Shown here piece by piece: positions 9,378-19,032 of a stretch of DNA of 64,000 bases. Positions within the stretch are counted from its first letter, which is position 1. The number at the start of each line of letters is the position of its first letter. The DNA comes from Octadecabacter arcticus 238. GTDB taxonomy: Bacteria; Pseudomonadota; Alphaproteobacteria; Rhodobacterales; Rhodobacteraceae. The stretch lies in assembly GCF_000155735.2 (NCBI RefSeq), contig NC_020908.1:4835501-4899500 (forward strand), written 5' to 3'. The notes under the pieces were generated by a model. The model was not told where the DNA came from. It worked only from the letters and a program-made list of their open reading frames with translations, and searched no databases. The translations under genes and the position numbers were made by a program.

Positions 9378-9444
9378 TAATCTTCCCTCTCATTTTTAAG
9401 ACCCCGCGAAGCGGTAAGGGTCTTAAAAATGAGAGGGAAGATTA
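9378..9444 (+). promoter_or_regulatory. Long stem-loop covering the tnpA ribosome site
   Basis: A perfect 27-bp inverted repeat (9378-9404 with 9418-9444) around a 13-nt loop. Its right arm contains the GAGAGGGA ribosome site and the A of the start codon, so the folded mRNA should hide translation start. IS200 is known to use such a leader hairpin. The same structure is at 25831-25897. Confidence 0.75.
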
Positions 9445-9863
9445 TGATCTATTCCACAGGAAGCCATACCAAATTTTATCACCGGTTTCACGTCGTCTGG
9501 ACAACAAAATACCGATACAAAGTTATGCGCGGTGAGATGCGTGAGCGTATCCGTGAAATCATTATCCAAACATGCCAAGAACTTGGCGTGCATATTGAGA
9601 AGGGCGTATTGTCGACCGATCACGTCCACATGTTCATATCGGTCCCGCCTCAGATAGCATTGTCAAAGGTGATGATGCGGATCAAGGGACGCTCGTCTTA
9701 TAAGATACAGCGCGAGTTTCCCGAACTGCGCAAACGGTACTGGGGCCAGCGGTTTTGGGCTCGCGGATTTTTCTCAACAACCAGCGGCAATGTCACTGAC
9801 GCTGTCATACTTCAGTATCTTGAATTACATTCAAAAAGGGAACCTACCGGCGTCAGCCGGTAG
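9444..9863 (+). CDS. tnpA: IS200/IS605 transposase TnpA (Y1 HUH)
   Basis: 139 residues. HUH motif DHVHMFIS and the C-terminal helix with the single catalytic tyrosine (AVILQYLELH) are present, as in other IS200-type TnpA. The ATG at 9444 is preferred over 9429 because GAGAGGGA precedes it. The stop codon falls inside the right-end hairpin of the element. The protein is the same as the one at 25897. Confidence 0.9.
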   Translation: MIYSTGSHTKFYHRFHVVWTTKYRYKVMRGEMRERIREIIIQTCQELGVHIEKGVLSTDHVHMFISVPPQIALSKVMMRIKGRSSYKIQREFPELRKRYWGQRFWARGFFSTTSGNVTDAVILQYLELHSKREPTGVSR

Positions 9864-10070
9864 TCGTTCAGATCCCCCATTTTTGCACTGATTTTATGCT
9901 GCCTTTTTCGGGGGCAGTATTCCGAGGGTATCTTTGAGCTTTTCTTCAGAGAAATCATATTCCCCGAGCATGTTAACCCGCATTCCCCAAGTAACTCGAC
10001 GTTTTCGCGCCTCTGATTGCCAGTAATGTGTTTTATTTCAGCATGTTAATTGAGCCGGAGGTTGCGGATT

Positions 10071-10448
10071 ATGGATCACCCAGAGGGTGCAGGCAAAACG
10101 GGTGATGGGCGGCTTGGTTTTGACCGCCGGGTGCGGCTGAAATTTCGTGGCACGCAGCTCAGTTCCGATGGCGGTTTGCTGGTGATGCGCGAGTTGGATG
10201 ACGTGCTCGGATTGTCTAATCTTGCGTCGGGTGCGCTCAATAACAACCGCCGGGGCAAGAAAACCGTTCACCGGCTCGGGGGGATTTTTCGACAATCGGT
10301 CTATGGTCTGCTTGCGGGCTACGAGGACGTCAACGACGCAGACCGACTGGCCCTTGATCCGGTCATGCGCCAGGTTGTCGGTGGCCGTGCAGTCGAGGTG
10401 CAGGCAGCATCGGCCTCGCAGATGAGACGGTTCGAGACCGAGACATAA
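10071..10448 (+). pseudogene. IS1380 family transposase, N-terminal fragment
   Basis: About 126 residues with the typical opening of IS1380 transposases (FDRRVRLKFRGTQLSSDGG, then LAGYEDVNDADRLALDP). The reading stops at MRRFETE, whereas the family has over 400 residues, so roughly the last 70 percent is missing. A GGAGG precedes the ATG. Confidence 0.85.
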
Positions 10449-10786
10449 TCCTATGTCGCATTACGTACCTTTATGCTGATAGACCCGACATGGGGCGATA
10501 TCCTTTTTAGATTATTGATCTTGCGGGACAAACAGCCCGTTGGATAGTGCAGACATGATTTCGCTTCTTATGTTGCTCACATAAGTCTGCGCTCTGTCGT
10601 CATGAACTGTACAGCGTCATCACCATTGCGCCGTCCCCGACAGCCAGTTTGGGGGCATTCATCCCCCGGCTTTTGAGCGTAAAAAGTACAGCAATAATGA
10701 GCCACAGAAACGGCTGCGGCATAGCGCAGTTGTAGTGGAGTAAAATTCCGCCAGTTTGTGTCTTTCGTTTATTCGGAGGGCGGGAG
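10449..10786. other. IS debris including a fragment of an IS256-type gene
   Basis: 10619-10676 resembles the IS256 transposase DNA around 8184-8236 (GCCGTCCCCGA, CCAGTTTGGG, CGGCTTTTGAG in the same order). TAGCATAAAGGTACG at 9242-9257 recurs inverted at about 10464-10478, and both are followed by ACCCGACAT. No intact gene is present. Confidence 0.5.
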
Positions 10787-11308
10787 ATGTATTCTGTGGA
10801 TATTTATAATCGTGTGCACCGCGCATGTTTGAAGGACGGCATGTCAGCCTGAGAAGTGGCTCGGTATTTTAACAAGGACCGTAAGACGATCGCGAAGATG
10901 CTGCGTCATGCACTGCCACCTGGTTACCGCCGTTCAGAAGCGCCACGTCGCCCAACGCTTGATGATTATGTCGGTGTTATTAATGAGATTCTGCGCACAG
11001 ATAAGGCCCTGATCAAAAAGCAGCGGTATACAGCGAAGCGCATTTTTGAACGCCTGCGTGACGAACATTGGTACGCTGGCAGCCTGACTACGGTGACTTA
11101 CTACGTTCGGGAGCAAAAGCGGCGCACCAAAGAGGTGTTTGTGAAGGGATATCCAGCTGAGACAATCGAGGCGTTTTGCGATGGCCATGTGTCCGCCTTT
11201 GCTTTCTTTGGCGGCATTCCGCAATCCATTTTCTACGACAATGCCAAGATCGCCGTGGCTCGGATACTCGGGGATAAGACGCGCATCTCTAGCTTTGATA
11301 CCTCTTAG
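10787..11308 (+). pseudogene. istA: IS21 family transposase IstA, nonsense-mutated N-terminal fragment
   Basis: Starts MYSVDIYNRVHRACL at 10787. Codon 22 is TGA (10850-10852), where EVAR follows directly. The rest reads open as a typical IstA N-terminus (HTH, then RYTAKRIFERL and GIPQSIFYDNAK). The reading is cut after about 165 residues by the IS30 element. No istB is seen. Confidence 0.85.
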
Positions 11309-11310
11309 GC

Positions 11311-12382
11311 TCAAGTTTCAAATGCAACACTCAGAGCCCTTTGGGCATAGGATGTTGTGATGGACATATGAAGCAAGCACCTCAGCAGCGAGGACCGTGG
11401 CGTGATATTAGCCGAGCATAATAGGGGCAGCAGTCAGCGGTTGATCGGCCAGCTTTTGCATCGCCCGGCGAGCACGATCTGCCGTGAGCTGGCGCGAGGT
11501 CGGCAGGAAGACGGCAGCTATTGCCCGCAAGCGGCGCGGCAGGCCTATGATGCCCGGCGTGCGCGCTGCCGCCGCGAGCGCAAGCTTGTGGAGGGGAGCG
11601 ATCTTTATCGTTTTGTTCATGGCAAGCTCGTACATCTGCACTGGTCGCCTGAGCAGATTGCGCAGAGACTGCGTCTCATGAAGCCTGATGATCCATCCGC
11701 CCATGTGAGCCATGAGACCATCTATGCCGCGATTTACGCGCAGCCACGTGGTGGGCTGAAGGCGGCGATGATCGAGGCGTTGCGTCAAGCGAAGCCTAAG
11801 CGTGGGCTCAAGCGCAGGACAGCGGCGGGCAGTGCTATGGTCCCGGAATCATTGCGCATTATCAATCGCCCTGAAGAGATCGAAGCGCGACTGGTACCAG
11901 GCCATTGGGAGGGCGACCTCATCAAGGGCGCATTCAATCGCTCGTCAGTGGGGACCTTGGTCGAGCGCAAGACACGCTTTGTCATTCTTTGCAAAATGGA
12001 CGGCAATGGGGCCGAGGCCGCGCTCGACAGCTTCACCCGCCAGATGAGACGACTACCCGCTGCTTTGCGCAAGAGCATGACCTACGACCGCGGCTCCGAA
12101 ATGGCCTGCCACCCCGAACTCGCCAGACGGTTGAAGATCGATATCTGGTTCTGCGATCCGCATGCGCCTTGGCAGCGTGGCAGCAACGAGAACACCAACG
12201 GACTGCTGCGTCAGTACATGCCCAAAGGAACTGACCTGAACGGTGCAAGCCAAACATGGCTGAACGACGTTGCAAACCTGATGAACAACCGTCCGAGAAA
12301 AACTCTCGGTTGGAGAACACCCGCTGAAGCCATGGCCGACGAAATCGCGGCCTTCAAATCAACCGTTGCACTTGATGTTTGA
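11311..12382 (+). mobile_element. IS30 family element
   Basis: The left end TCAAGTTTCAAATGCAAC (11311-11328) matches the reverse complement of 12365-12382 in 14 of 18 positions. It sits between the IS21 fragment and the pse genes. No target duplication is recognisable. Confidence 0.75.
11402..12382 (+). CDS. IS30 family transposase, start region altered
   Basis: 326 residues with the IS30 pattern: HTH (STICRELARG), then D in HWEGDLIKG, D in TYDRGSEM and E in NENTNGLLRQY. An ATG at 11368 opens MKQAPQQRGPWRDISRA in another frame, which looks like the native N-terminus, so a small deletion or frameshift near 11415 probably separates it from the body. The GTG at 11402 is simply the first start in the body frame. 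The stop overlaps the right terminal repeat. Confidence 0.8.
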   Translation: MILAEHNRGSSQRLIGQLLHRPASTICRELARGRQEDGSYCPQAARQAYDARRARCRRERKLVEGSDLYRFVHGKLVHLHWSPEQIAQRLRLMKPDDPSAHVSHETIYAAIYAQPRGGLKAAMIEALRQAKPKRGLKRRTAAGSAMVPESLRIINRPEEIEARLVPGHWEGDLIKGAFNRSSVGTLVERKTRFVILCKMDGNGAEAALDSFTRQMRRLPAALRKSMTYDRGSEMACHPELARRLKIDIWFCDPHAPWQRGSNENTNGLLRQYMPKGTDLNGASQTWLNDVANLMNNRPRKTLGWRTPAEAMADEIAAFKSTVALDV

Positions 12383-12472
12383 ATCCAAGCCTTGCGCGGG
12401 CTTTCAAAATTCGGTGCGAGCATGTAACTTATACGATATTGGCAAAGCAACATTAAGTCTTGGGACGCATCT

Positions 12473-13156
12473 TTGGAAAAATCAGTTGCAATCATTCCTG
12501 CTAGGGGCGGCTCCAAGCGCATTCCAAGAAAGAATATTAAGCCGTTTTGTGGTAAGCCAGCGCTTAGTTGGCCGATCTCTGTGGCTCAAGAGAGTGGACT
12601 GTTTGACCAGATTATTGTCAGCACCGACGACCCTGAGATTGCCCAGATTGCACAAAATATTGGCGCGACCGTTTTAATGCGCACGCCAGAGCTTTCTGAT
12701 GATTTTACCAGCTCCACGGATGTCATTCGTGACACCGTTGCACGGATGGACTTGCAGCCTGATACTTCAGTGTGCTGCATCTACCCCACAGCCTTTTTTT
12801 TGGACCAAGCCGACCTTTGCTTGGGGCACAAAAAACTACTGGCTGGTGCAAAATGGGTGTTAACCGTCGGGCAATACCCAACGCCGATTGACAGGGCCTA
12901 TAAACGCGTCGGTCAGTCCCTGGTACCGCGTGCACTTGCAATGATGAGTAAGCGGTCACAAGACCTCGCGCCTGCATTTTTTGACGCAGGGCAGTTTTAT
13001 TGGGCTACGGCGAAAACGTGGTTGGATGCGGAATCGCATGTCTGGGATGGGGCTGACGGAGTCGAACTGCCGCTTGATCGTGCAGTAGATATAGACACGC
13101 CTGCTGACTGGCATAGCGCTGAAAAATTGTTCAAGTTGTTAATGTATACACCATGA
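12473..13156 (+). CDS. pseF: Pseudaminic acid cytidylyltransferase
   Basis: 227 residues. It activates pseudaminic acid with CTP to CMP-pseudaminic acid, the last step of the pathway. The nucleotide-binding signature IPARGGSKRIPRKN (8-21) and the VSTDDPEIA block are typical of the CMP-NeuA/PseF family; its place beside pseG and pseI decides for PseF. The likely start is a TTG at 12473 without a good ribosome site. The IS30 ends 90 bp upstream, so the native promoter may be lost. The gene overlaps pseG by 4 bp. Confidence 0.88.
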   Translation: MEKSVAIIPARGGSKRIPRKNIKPFCGKPALSWPISVAQESGLFDQIIVSTDDPEIAQIAQNIGATVLMRTPELSDDFTSSTDVIRDTVARMDLQPDTSVCCIYPTAFFLDQADLCLGHKKLLAGAKWVLTVGQYPTPIDRAYKRVGQSLVPRALAMMSKRSQDLAPAFFDAGQFYWATAKTWLDAESHVWDGADGVELPLDRAVDIDTPADWHSAEKLFKLLMYTP

Positions 13157-14643
13157 GGATAGTTATCCGCGTTGACGGCGGCGCCCTAATCGGTGGAGGA
13201 CATATCGTGCGCTGTCTTACGTTAGCGGAGGGTGCACGCGGACGTGGTCACGATGTCGTTTTTGTTTGTATGAAGGATGCGATGACGTCCTATCTGACCC
13301 GTAAATCGTTTGAGGTCGTTGAAATTATGCCGCAAGATTTTGTCCCTGAAACGTCACCAACACATGTGGCGTGGCTGCGGCTACCATGGGACATTGATGC
13401 CGCTCGCACTGCTGAAATCGTGCTGGGATGCCGAGCAGATTGGTTGATTTGGGACCATTACGGCTTGGATGCGCGTTGGGTTGGCGCGATTCAGAAACAC
13501 ACCGCAGTCAAAACACTCGCAATTGATGATCTGGATGATCGCGCATTGGGTGCAGACCTAGTCCTGGATCAAACACGGTTGAACGGCAGTCGCACATATG
13601 CTGGCAGTCCGGCAATGATAGGTCCATCTTTTGCACTTTTGCGTCCAGAGTTTGCACAAACACGGGAAGCCGCACTTGCACGCATGAACGGGCCTGTCCG
13701 GCGTATCATCGTCACCCCCGGTTTGATGGACGCGGCAGGTCTCGCGCTTCTCGCGCTTGATGCATTGGAAGATTGGGACGGCGAGGTTGAGGTCGTCATG
13801 GGGCATGCAAGTCAATCGCGTGCCGCTGTTGAGCAACGGGTTGCGGGGCGCACTGGTTGGTATCTGACCCTTGACACGCCTGACATGCCGGAACGGTTGG
13901 CTGTGGCTGACCTATGTATCGGAGCTGCGGGCATGTCGACTTGGGAAAGATGCTGCCTTGGGCTTCCGACTGTTGTGGTTGGTGTGGCTGCTAATCAAAT
14001 GCCACTCTGTCAGGCAATTGATGAAAGGGGTGCTGCAATTTGCCTGCCCTTGGACGATGCGCGCAGTGTGCAGCGGTTGAAAGCCGCCGTTGACGCTGCA
14101 ATTGACCAAACCGAAGACATGGCGCGTGCGGCAGCACAGCTTTGTGATGGCAAAGGAACTGAACGTGTGCTTGATTGTCTTGAGGCGAACCTGCGCCCGC
14201 TTACGCGAGACGATACGCGCCACATATTCGATTGGCGATCATCACCGCATGTTCAAAACGCCAGCCTGACCCAAACCCACTTCAGTTTCGACAGCCACCT
14301 CGTGTGGATGAATCAGGTGCTAAACCGGACAGATGGTCTGTGGCGCATTTATGAAGAAGGGCTACCCATAGGGTTTGTGTCTGCCGTAGATCATGGCAGC
14401 GGCGTGTGGCTTTGGAATTTCTATCTTGGAGCTCGTGAAACACATAAAGGCGCAGGTGGGCGCATGCTTGCGTGGTTTCTGCAAGAAATCTGGCGCGATA
14501 CGGCTTGTGAACGCATAAAAGCCGTAGTTTTGACGGGCAACGCGGCTTCGCAGGCGCTACACCTCAAGTTAGGGTTCAGGCAGATCGACAATGCAGACAA
14601 AGGCCAGCTTTTATATGTGCTTGATAGGCCAGACAATAATTGA
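13153..14643 (+). CDS. pseG: PseG hydrolase fused to a PseH-like N-acetyltransferase
   Basis: 496 residues made of two domains. Residues 1 to about 340 are PseG (UDP-sugar hydrolase releasing 2,4-diacetamido-2,4,6-trideoxy-altrose): GGGHIVRC holds the catalytic-type H17, and LCIGAAGMSTWERCCLGLP is the GT-B-like UDP-binding region. Residues from about 345 on (LRPLTRDDTRHIFDWR to the end) form a GNAT domain with the acetyl-CoA loop around ETHKGAGGRMLAW. This fits PseH, which acetylates the 4-amino sugar made by PseC. PseH acts before PseG, so the fusion couples consecutive steps. No separate pseH is seen in the window. Confidence 0.88.
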   Translation: MRIVIRVDGGALIGGGHIVRCLTLAEGARGRGHDVVFVCMKDAMTSYLTRKSFEVVEIMPQDFVPETSPTHVAWLRLPWDIDAARTAEIVLGCRADWLIWDHYGLDARWVGAIQKHTAVKTLAIDDLDDRALGADLVLDQTRLNGSRTYAGSPAMIGPSFALLRPEFAQTREAALARMNGPVRRIIVTPGLMDAAGLALLALDALEDWDGEVEVVMGHASQSRAAVEQRVAGRTGWYLTLDTPDMPERLAVADLCIGAAGMSTWERCCLGLPTVVVGVAANQMPLCQAIDERGAAICLPLDDARSVQRLKAAVDAAIDQTEDMARAAAQLCDGKGTERVLDCLEANLRPLTRDDTRHIFDWRSSPHVQNASLTQTHFSFDSHLVWMNQVLNRTDGLWRIYEEGLPIGFVSAVDHGSGVWLWNFYLGARETHKGAGGRMLAWFLQEIWRDTACERIKAVVLTGNAASQALHLKLGFRQIDNADKGQLLYVLDRPDNN

Positions 14644-14660
14644 CCAGAATGGAGACTCGT

Positions 14661-15716
14661 ATGTCACAGCAGTTTCGAATTGGCGACAGGGTTATTGCAA
14701 CCGACCAGTCGCCCTACATCATTGCAGAACTGTCGGGGAACCATAACGGTGAACTAGGCCGTGCCTTGGCATTGGTGGACGCTGCCGCCCAAACTGGCGC
14801 AGATGCTGTCAAGCTGCAGACTTATACCGCCGATACAATTACAATCGTCAGTGATCGCCCGGAATTCCGCATTGAAGATGGGCTTTGGGCAGGGCGCACG
14901 TTGCATGATCTGTACGCTGAGGCATCGACGCCTTGGGACTGGCATGAAGAGTTGTTTGCGCGCGCGCGTGGTCATGGCTTGCATGTGTTTTCATCGCCAT
15001 TTGATCACACTGCGGTCGATTTCCTCGAAACGCTGGACGCGCCGGCCTACAAAATCGCTTCGTTCGAACTGGTTGACACCCCGTTAATCACCAAGGCGGC
15101 CCGCACCGGCAAACCGCTGATCATGTCCACGGGCATCGCCAGTTACGGCGAGATCGATGATGCTTGCCGCGCGGCCCGCGAGGGCGGTGCAGATGGCTTT
15201 GCCCTGCTGCATTGCATTTCCGCCTATCCAGCCGCACCCGAGACAATGCGTCTTCAAACCATCAAGACATTGGCAGCCACCTATGGTGTACCGGTTGGCC
15301 TGTCGGATCATTCTTTAGGTAGTGCGGTTGCTGTTGCGTCTATCGCGTTGGGTGCATGTATCATTGAAAAGCACATGACTCTGGCGCGGGCGGATGGTGG
15401 GCCGGATGCAGAGTTCTCGCTCGAACCGGACGAGTTCAAACAACTTGTCGCCGATTGCCGCATGGCGCATTCCGCTTTGGGTGAACCGCTGTATGACCGC
15501 AAAGGTATCGGCGGGGCCAATGCACAATTTCGCAGGTCGCTTTATGTCACACAAGATGTCAAAGCAGGCGAAGTGTTCAATGAAACGAATGTCCGATCCA
15601 TTCGCCCGGGGCTTGGCCTTGTGCCAAAGCACCTGCCCGACATTATCGGGACGACTGCCGCAGATGATATCGCACGCGGGACCCCGCTGGCATGGGGCCT
15701 GATAGCTGATCGTTAA
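14661..15716 (+). CDS. pseI: Pseudaminic acid synthase
   Basis: 351 residues. Condenses the PseG product with phosphoenolpyruvate to pseudaminic acid. The NeuB-type TIM barrel is shown by IAELSGNHNG, DAVKLQTYTADT, YKIASFELVDTPL, MSTGIAS and IEKHMTL. The C-terminal SAF antifreeze-like domain begins near RRSLYVTQDVKAGEVF. The ATG at 14661 is chosen because GGAGA lies 5 bp upstream; a TTG at 14640 overlaps pseG but lacks a site. The stop overlaps the stop of the convergent methyltransferase gene by 4 bp. Confidence 0.92.
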   Translation: MSQQFRIGDRVIATDQSPYIIAELSGNHNGELGRALALVDAAAQTGADAVKLQTYTADTITIVSDRPEFRIEDGLWAGRTLHDLYAEASTPWDWHEELFARARGHGLHVFSSPFDHTAVDFLETLDAPAYKIASFELVDTPLITKAARTGKPLIMSTGIASYGEIDDACRAAREGGADGFALLHCISAYPAAPETMRLQTIKTLAATYGVPVGLSDHSLGSAVAVASIALGACIIEKHMTLARADGGPDAEFSLEPDEFKQLVADCRMAHSALGEPLYDRKGIGGANAQFRRSLYVTQDVKAGEVFNETNVRSIRPGLGLVPKHLPDIIGTTAADDIARGTPLAWGLIADR

Positions 15717-16753
15717 CGGCGCTTTAGCAAACAGACCTCTGATCTATAGGTGCCTGTTTCGTTTTCTTCGCCATAGACAAACGCATCTGCAGCGACGGTG
15801 TCAAAGGCATCAAACTGTTGTTGGATAAAGTCTGATTTCACCTGTTCCATTACGCCAATGTCGCCCTTTTTTGCAGCCACCTTTTTACCAACGGCGCTAT
15901 TGCGAACTAGAACGTGGTATTTCACTAGTGGTTGAACCATTTTTATATAGTTGCGCACAACGTCAGGTTCCATTTCTTGGAAGGACATGAAGTTCGCGAA
16001 CAAATCGACCTGCCCCTTCACCCTGGGAAGCTGCCATGGGCACAACACGATGGCGCGGTAACGCGACTTTAGCGCGTCCAAATCTATCTCGTCCAGCTCT
16101 TCGGCATCGGTGTAGGTAAGAACATTGTCCACACCAAACACTTGTTGCAAATAGTAGGTCGAGATCGCCGCGACTGGCGGGATATCCACGTTGACATAAA
16201 TTCCACCCGCAACCGCCTTTAGCAAGATTTCACCAAGCGTGCCATACCCCCCGCCGATCTCAAGAATGCTCGCGACCTTGGAGCTGTCAGCATGACGTTT
16301 ATAAAGGTTCAGAGCACGCATGTAATTCAACATCGAACGGCTGAAAGAACGCCCATCAAATTCAAACCGCTCACCGCTGCCTACGTCGCTTTCAGAAACA
16401 TCCTCAATCGGCAGTCCACCCTGCAAAGATGTGGCAAGCATCAACCGGTAATCGGCCAACGCGCGATCCAACCGCGTCAACCTGCGCATAAACTTGGCTT
16501 TCTTGCGCGCAGGCAATTTGTTTGCAATTGGTAGAACAAACCGGCCATAGCGCCGTAGCGTGTTGGATGCATAAACAGGTACATAGAAAAAGGCGGCAGA
16601 AGGGTGATCTCGGAACGTTTCGACGCCAAGTGCTTCAATGTCTTTCATAATGGACGGCAGGCCACTTGACCAAAAATTCGTGGGCTTAAAGGCACTATCG
16701 GCTGTTTCCATGCCCTCAAGCATATTTGCGAGATTTACGTCAAAGTCTGTCAT
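15713..16753 (-). CDS. Putative sugar O-methyltransferase
   Basis: 346 residues. The SAM-binding motif I is ILEIGGGYGTLGEIL near residue 164, followed by the acidic end of the next strand in VNVDIPP. The pattern and length fit the putative sugar O-methyltransferase family common in surface polysaccharide clusters. It is the last gene of the pseB-pseC-transferase unit, 2 bp after the broken transferase gene. It may methylate pseudaminic acid or the glycan carrying it; the substrate is an inference. Confidence 0.78.
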   Translation of the reverse strand: MTDFDVNLANMLEGMETADSAFKPTNFWSSGLPSIMKDIEALGVETFRDHPSAAFFYVPVYASNTLRRYGRFVLPIANKLPARKKAKFMRRLTRLDRALADYRLMLATSLQGGLPIEDVSESDVGSGERFEFDGRSFSRSMLNYMRALNLYKRHADSSKVASILEIGGGYGTLGEILLKAVAGGIYVNVDIPPVAAISTYYLQQVFGVDNVLTYTDAEELDEIDLDALKSRYRAIVLCPWQLPRVKGQVDLFANFMSFQEMEPDVVRNYIKMVQPLVKYHVLVRNSAVGKKVAAKKGDIGVMEQVKSDFIQQQFDAFDTVAADAFVYGEENETGTYRSEVCLLKRR

Positions 16754-17529
16754 GGCTATTCCGCCACAGGTTTATGCACTGGCGAAAGGTGGCGTTCAAT
16801 GCTTTCGGCGGCGCGATCTAGGTTATCAGTAAACGTGCCAAAGCGTGTGATAAGCTGTGCCTGCTCTGGTCCGGGTCTGTCTATCTGATCCAAGAAACGC
16901 TCTAGTCCGTCCGCATCAGCGATTTGCATCAAGCCGGGAAAGATATCGAGCCCTTCATCAAACACTGCCGCCGGTTTGCCTGCGTAGACGCAATCGAGAA
17001 CTGTCGTCGATGTCGGTGACACCATCGCATCACATAAAGCGAGCGTGTCATGAATCGTCGCTTTTGCCAGCGGTCCTGAGTGATACTTCGAAAACAGAAC
17101 ACTTGGATATTTGTCTTGCAAATATTTGTCATAGTTGCGGTGGTTTTGGCGCACTTTGCCACGGTGAGGCCGGATAATAATGCCTAGATCGGGGTTCCGT
17201 TTCACCACGGTTTCAATCAGGTCATAGAAGCTTTGAATATCGTCTTTGTGATAACGCCCTTTGCCCCAACGGAACGATTGGCACACCAGAAGGCGGTGTT
17301 TGTAGCGCGCCTTCCATGCTGTAACCTCCGCGGGCCATGTCCGTTCCGGCAGGATGTTTTGCTTAACAAACCCGACGACTTCCACCTTTGAAATGACATC
17401 ATCAACGAAAATACTTCGGTTGGCACCCAATGCTTCCCAAAACAACAGCTTTTCGCTGTAGTAAGGCATCTTGCCCTCAGTCAGCGAGCCATTGACCCCC
17501 AATTGATAAGCGCCGTGCTGTAGAAAGAT

Positions 17530-18916
17530 GAGTTATTGTCAAATCTGGTGTTTGAGTATTGTTGGTCATGCGGTGATCTGGTCGGGGTTTGTGGTTTCGA
17601 TTCCGTCTTTGAACGTGACGCCTGTGATGACTTTTGCGAGGTAGTCAAAGCCGCGTAGCTTCCTCCAATTTTGCTCAGCACATTGCCCCAGTTTGAACAT
17701 CATGTGCAGCATGCCATCGCGTGACAGGCAGCCCTTTGAACGCTTGGTACGATGCCGGATCGTCGCGAAGGCCGATTCAATTGGATTGCTAGTGCGGATG
17801 CTTTGCCAATGCTGCGCCGGGAAGTCGAAGAATGCCATGAGTTCCTCACGATCTTTTTGCAGGCATAGTGTGGCCTTGGGATATTTGGGTTCGTAGGTTT
17901 TGATGAACAGATCGAACGCCTTTTCTGCATCGACTTTGGTCTCAGCCTGCCAGATGTCGTGCAGCGCGGCCTTGGCTTTTGGCTGAGACAGCTTGGGTAA
18001 ACAATTGAGCACGTTCATCGTTTTGTGTTGCCAACAGCGTTGATGGCGGGTCTCAGGATAGACTTCGTCCATGGCCGCCCAAAACCCCATGGCACCGTCC
18101 CCGATGACCAGTTTGGGCGCATTCATGCCTCGGCTTTTGAGGTTAAGCAGAACCTCGCGCCAGCTCTGCGTGGACTCGCGCACCCCATCCTCAATTGCCA
18201 GAAATCGCTTCTTGCCACGGGCAGTTACCCCAATAATAACAGGGGCACAGAGCTTGTCATCCTCGCCCCGAAGGCCGCTGTGAACGCCGTCGGCCCAGAT
18301 ATAGACGATGGGCTCGTCATCTAACTCAGCGCCTTTCCAAGCCTCGTATTCATTGGCCCAATCGCGTTTTAAACGCGAAACCGTATTAGCCGACAAGCCA
18401 ACGGCATCTGGGCCCAGAAGAACCTTGAGGGCGGGAGCCATCTCGCCGCTGGAGATCCCTTTGAGGTAAAGCCATGGCAAGGCCGCTTCCAGCGTCTTCG
18501 TGCGGCGCACATAGGGCGGCACCAGGGCAGACCGGAATGTCACCGGTGTGCCGTCCTTGGACCGAACCTTTGGAATGCGCACGCTCACAGGGCCAATGCC
18601 CGTTTGAAACGGGCGGGCCGGATGATGTCCATTACGCACGACTGCCGCGTGACCGGCATCGGTGCGTAAGCCGGTAAATTGCGCCAAATAACTGACAAGC
18701 TCAGCCTCAACTGCTGTCGCGATCAATTGTTGTGCTCCCGTTTTCAGCAACTCCGTCAACGCGTCCGTCATCTCGTCTCGACGCGCAAAATCAACAATGT
18801 TAGTAGTTCCCATGGTGGTGTATCTCCTTTGGTTGGGCTGCTGTCTTCCAACAACAATTCAACCAGATACGCCGCCAACCTTCAAACCACTCAAACACCA
18901 GATTCAGTCATAGCTC
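17530..18916 (-). mobile_element. IS256 family element, copy 2
   Basis: 1387 bp, the same length and ends as 7620-9006, flanked by perfect 9-bp direct repeats TAGAAAGAT (17521-17529 and 18917-18925). It interrupts the glycosyltransferase-like gene. Confidence 0.95.
17566..18813 (-). CDS. IS256 family transposase, copy 2
   Basis: 415 residues. This copy carries the family-typical HQRCWQHK, LVIGDGA and LCAPVIIG where copy 1 has changed residues, so it is the more probable active form. The ATG at 18813 is preceded by AAAGGAGA. Confidence 0.92.
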   Translation of the reverse strand: MGTTNIVDFARRDEMTDALTELLKTGAQQLIATAVEAELVSYLAQFTGLRTDAGHAAVVRNGHHPARPFQTGIGPVSVRIPKVRSKDGTPVTFRSALVPPYVRRTKTLEAALPWLYLKGISSGEMAPALKVLLGPDAVGLSANTVSRLKRDWANEYEAWKGAELDDEPIVYIWADGVHSGLRGEDDKLCAPVIIGVTARGKKRFLAIEDGVRESTQSWREVLLNLKSRGMNAPKLVIGDGAMGFWAAMDEVYPETRHQRCWQHKTMNVLNCLPKLSQPKAKAALHDIWQAETKVDAEKAFDLFIKTYEPKYPKATLCLQKDREELMAFFDFPAQHWQSIRTSNPIESAFATIRHRTKRSKGCLSRDGMLHMMFKLGQCAEQNWRKLRGFDYLAKVITGVTFKDGIETTNPDQITA

Positions 18917-19032
18917 TAGAAAGATCGATGGCTTGCCAATCTTGCGCATGTAGGTCCCGCGCTGCTTGCGGGTCGTACTGTCCCAAAACGGGTCTGCAAT
19001 CGTCAGCACGGCGTCTGATTTGCGAATGTTCC

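Larger units (their letters stand above)
9317..9871 (+). mobile_element. IS200/IS605 family element (tnpA only), copy 1
   Basis: 555 bp, matching 25770-26324 throughout as far as I compared. It lies 3' of a TTTAC target, as inferred from the split gene in the second copy. Subterminal hairpins are ACCGGC-TTCCA-GCCGGT near the left end and CTACCGGC-GTCA-GCCGGTAG near the right end, as expected for single-strand transposition. No tnpB is present. Confidence 0.88.
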
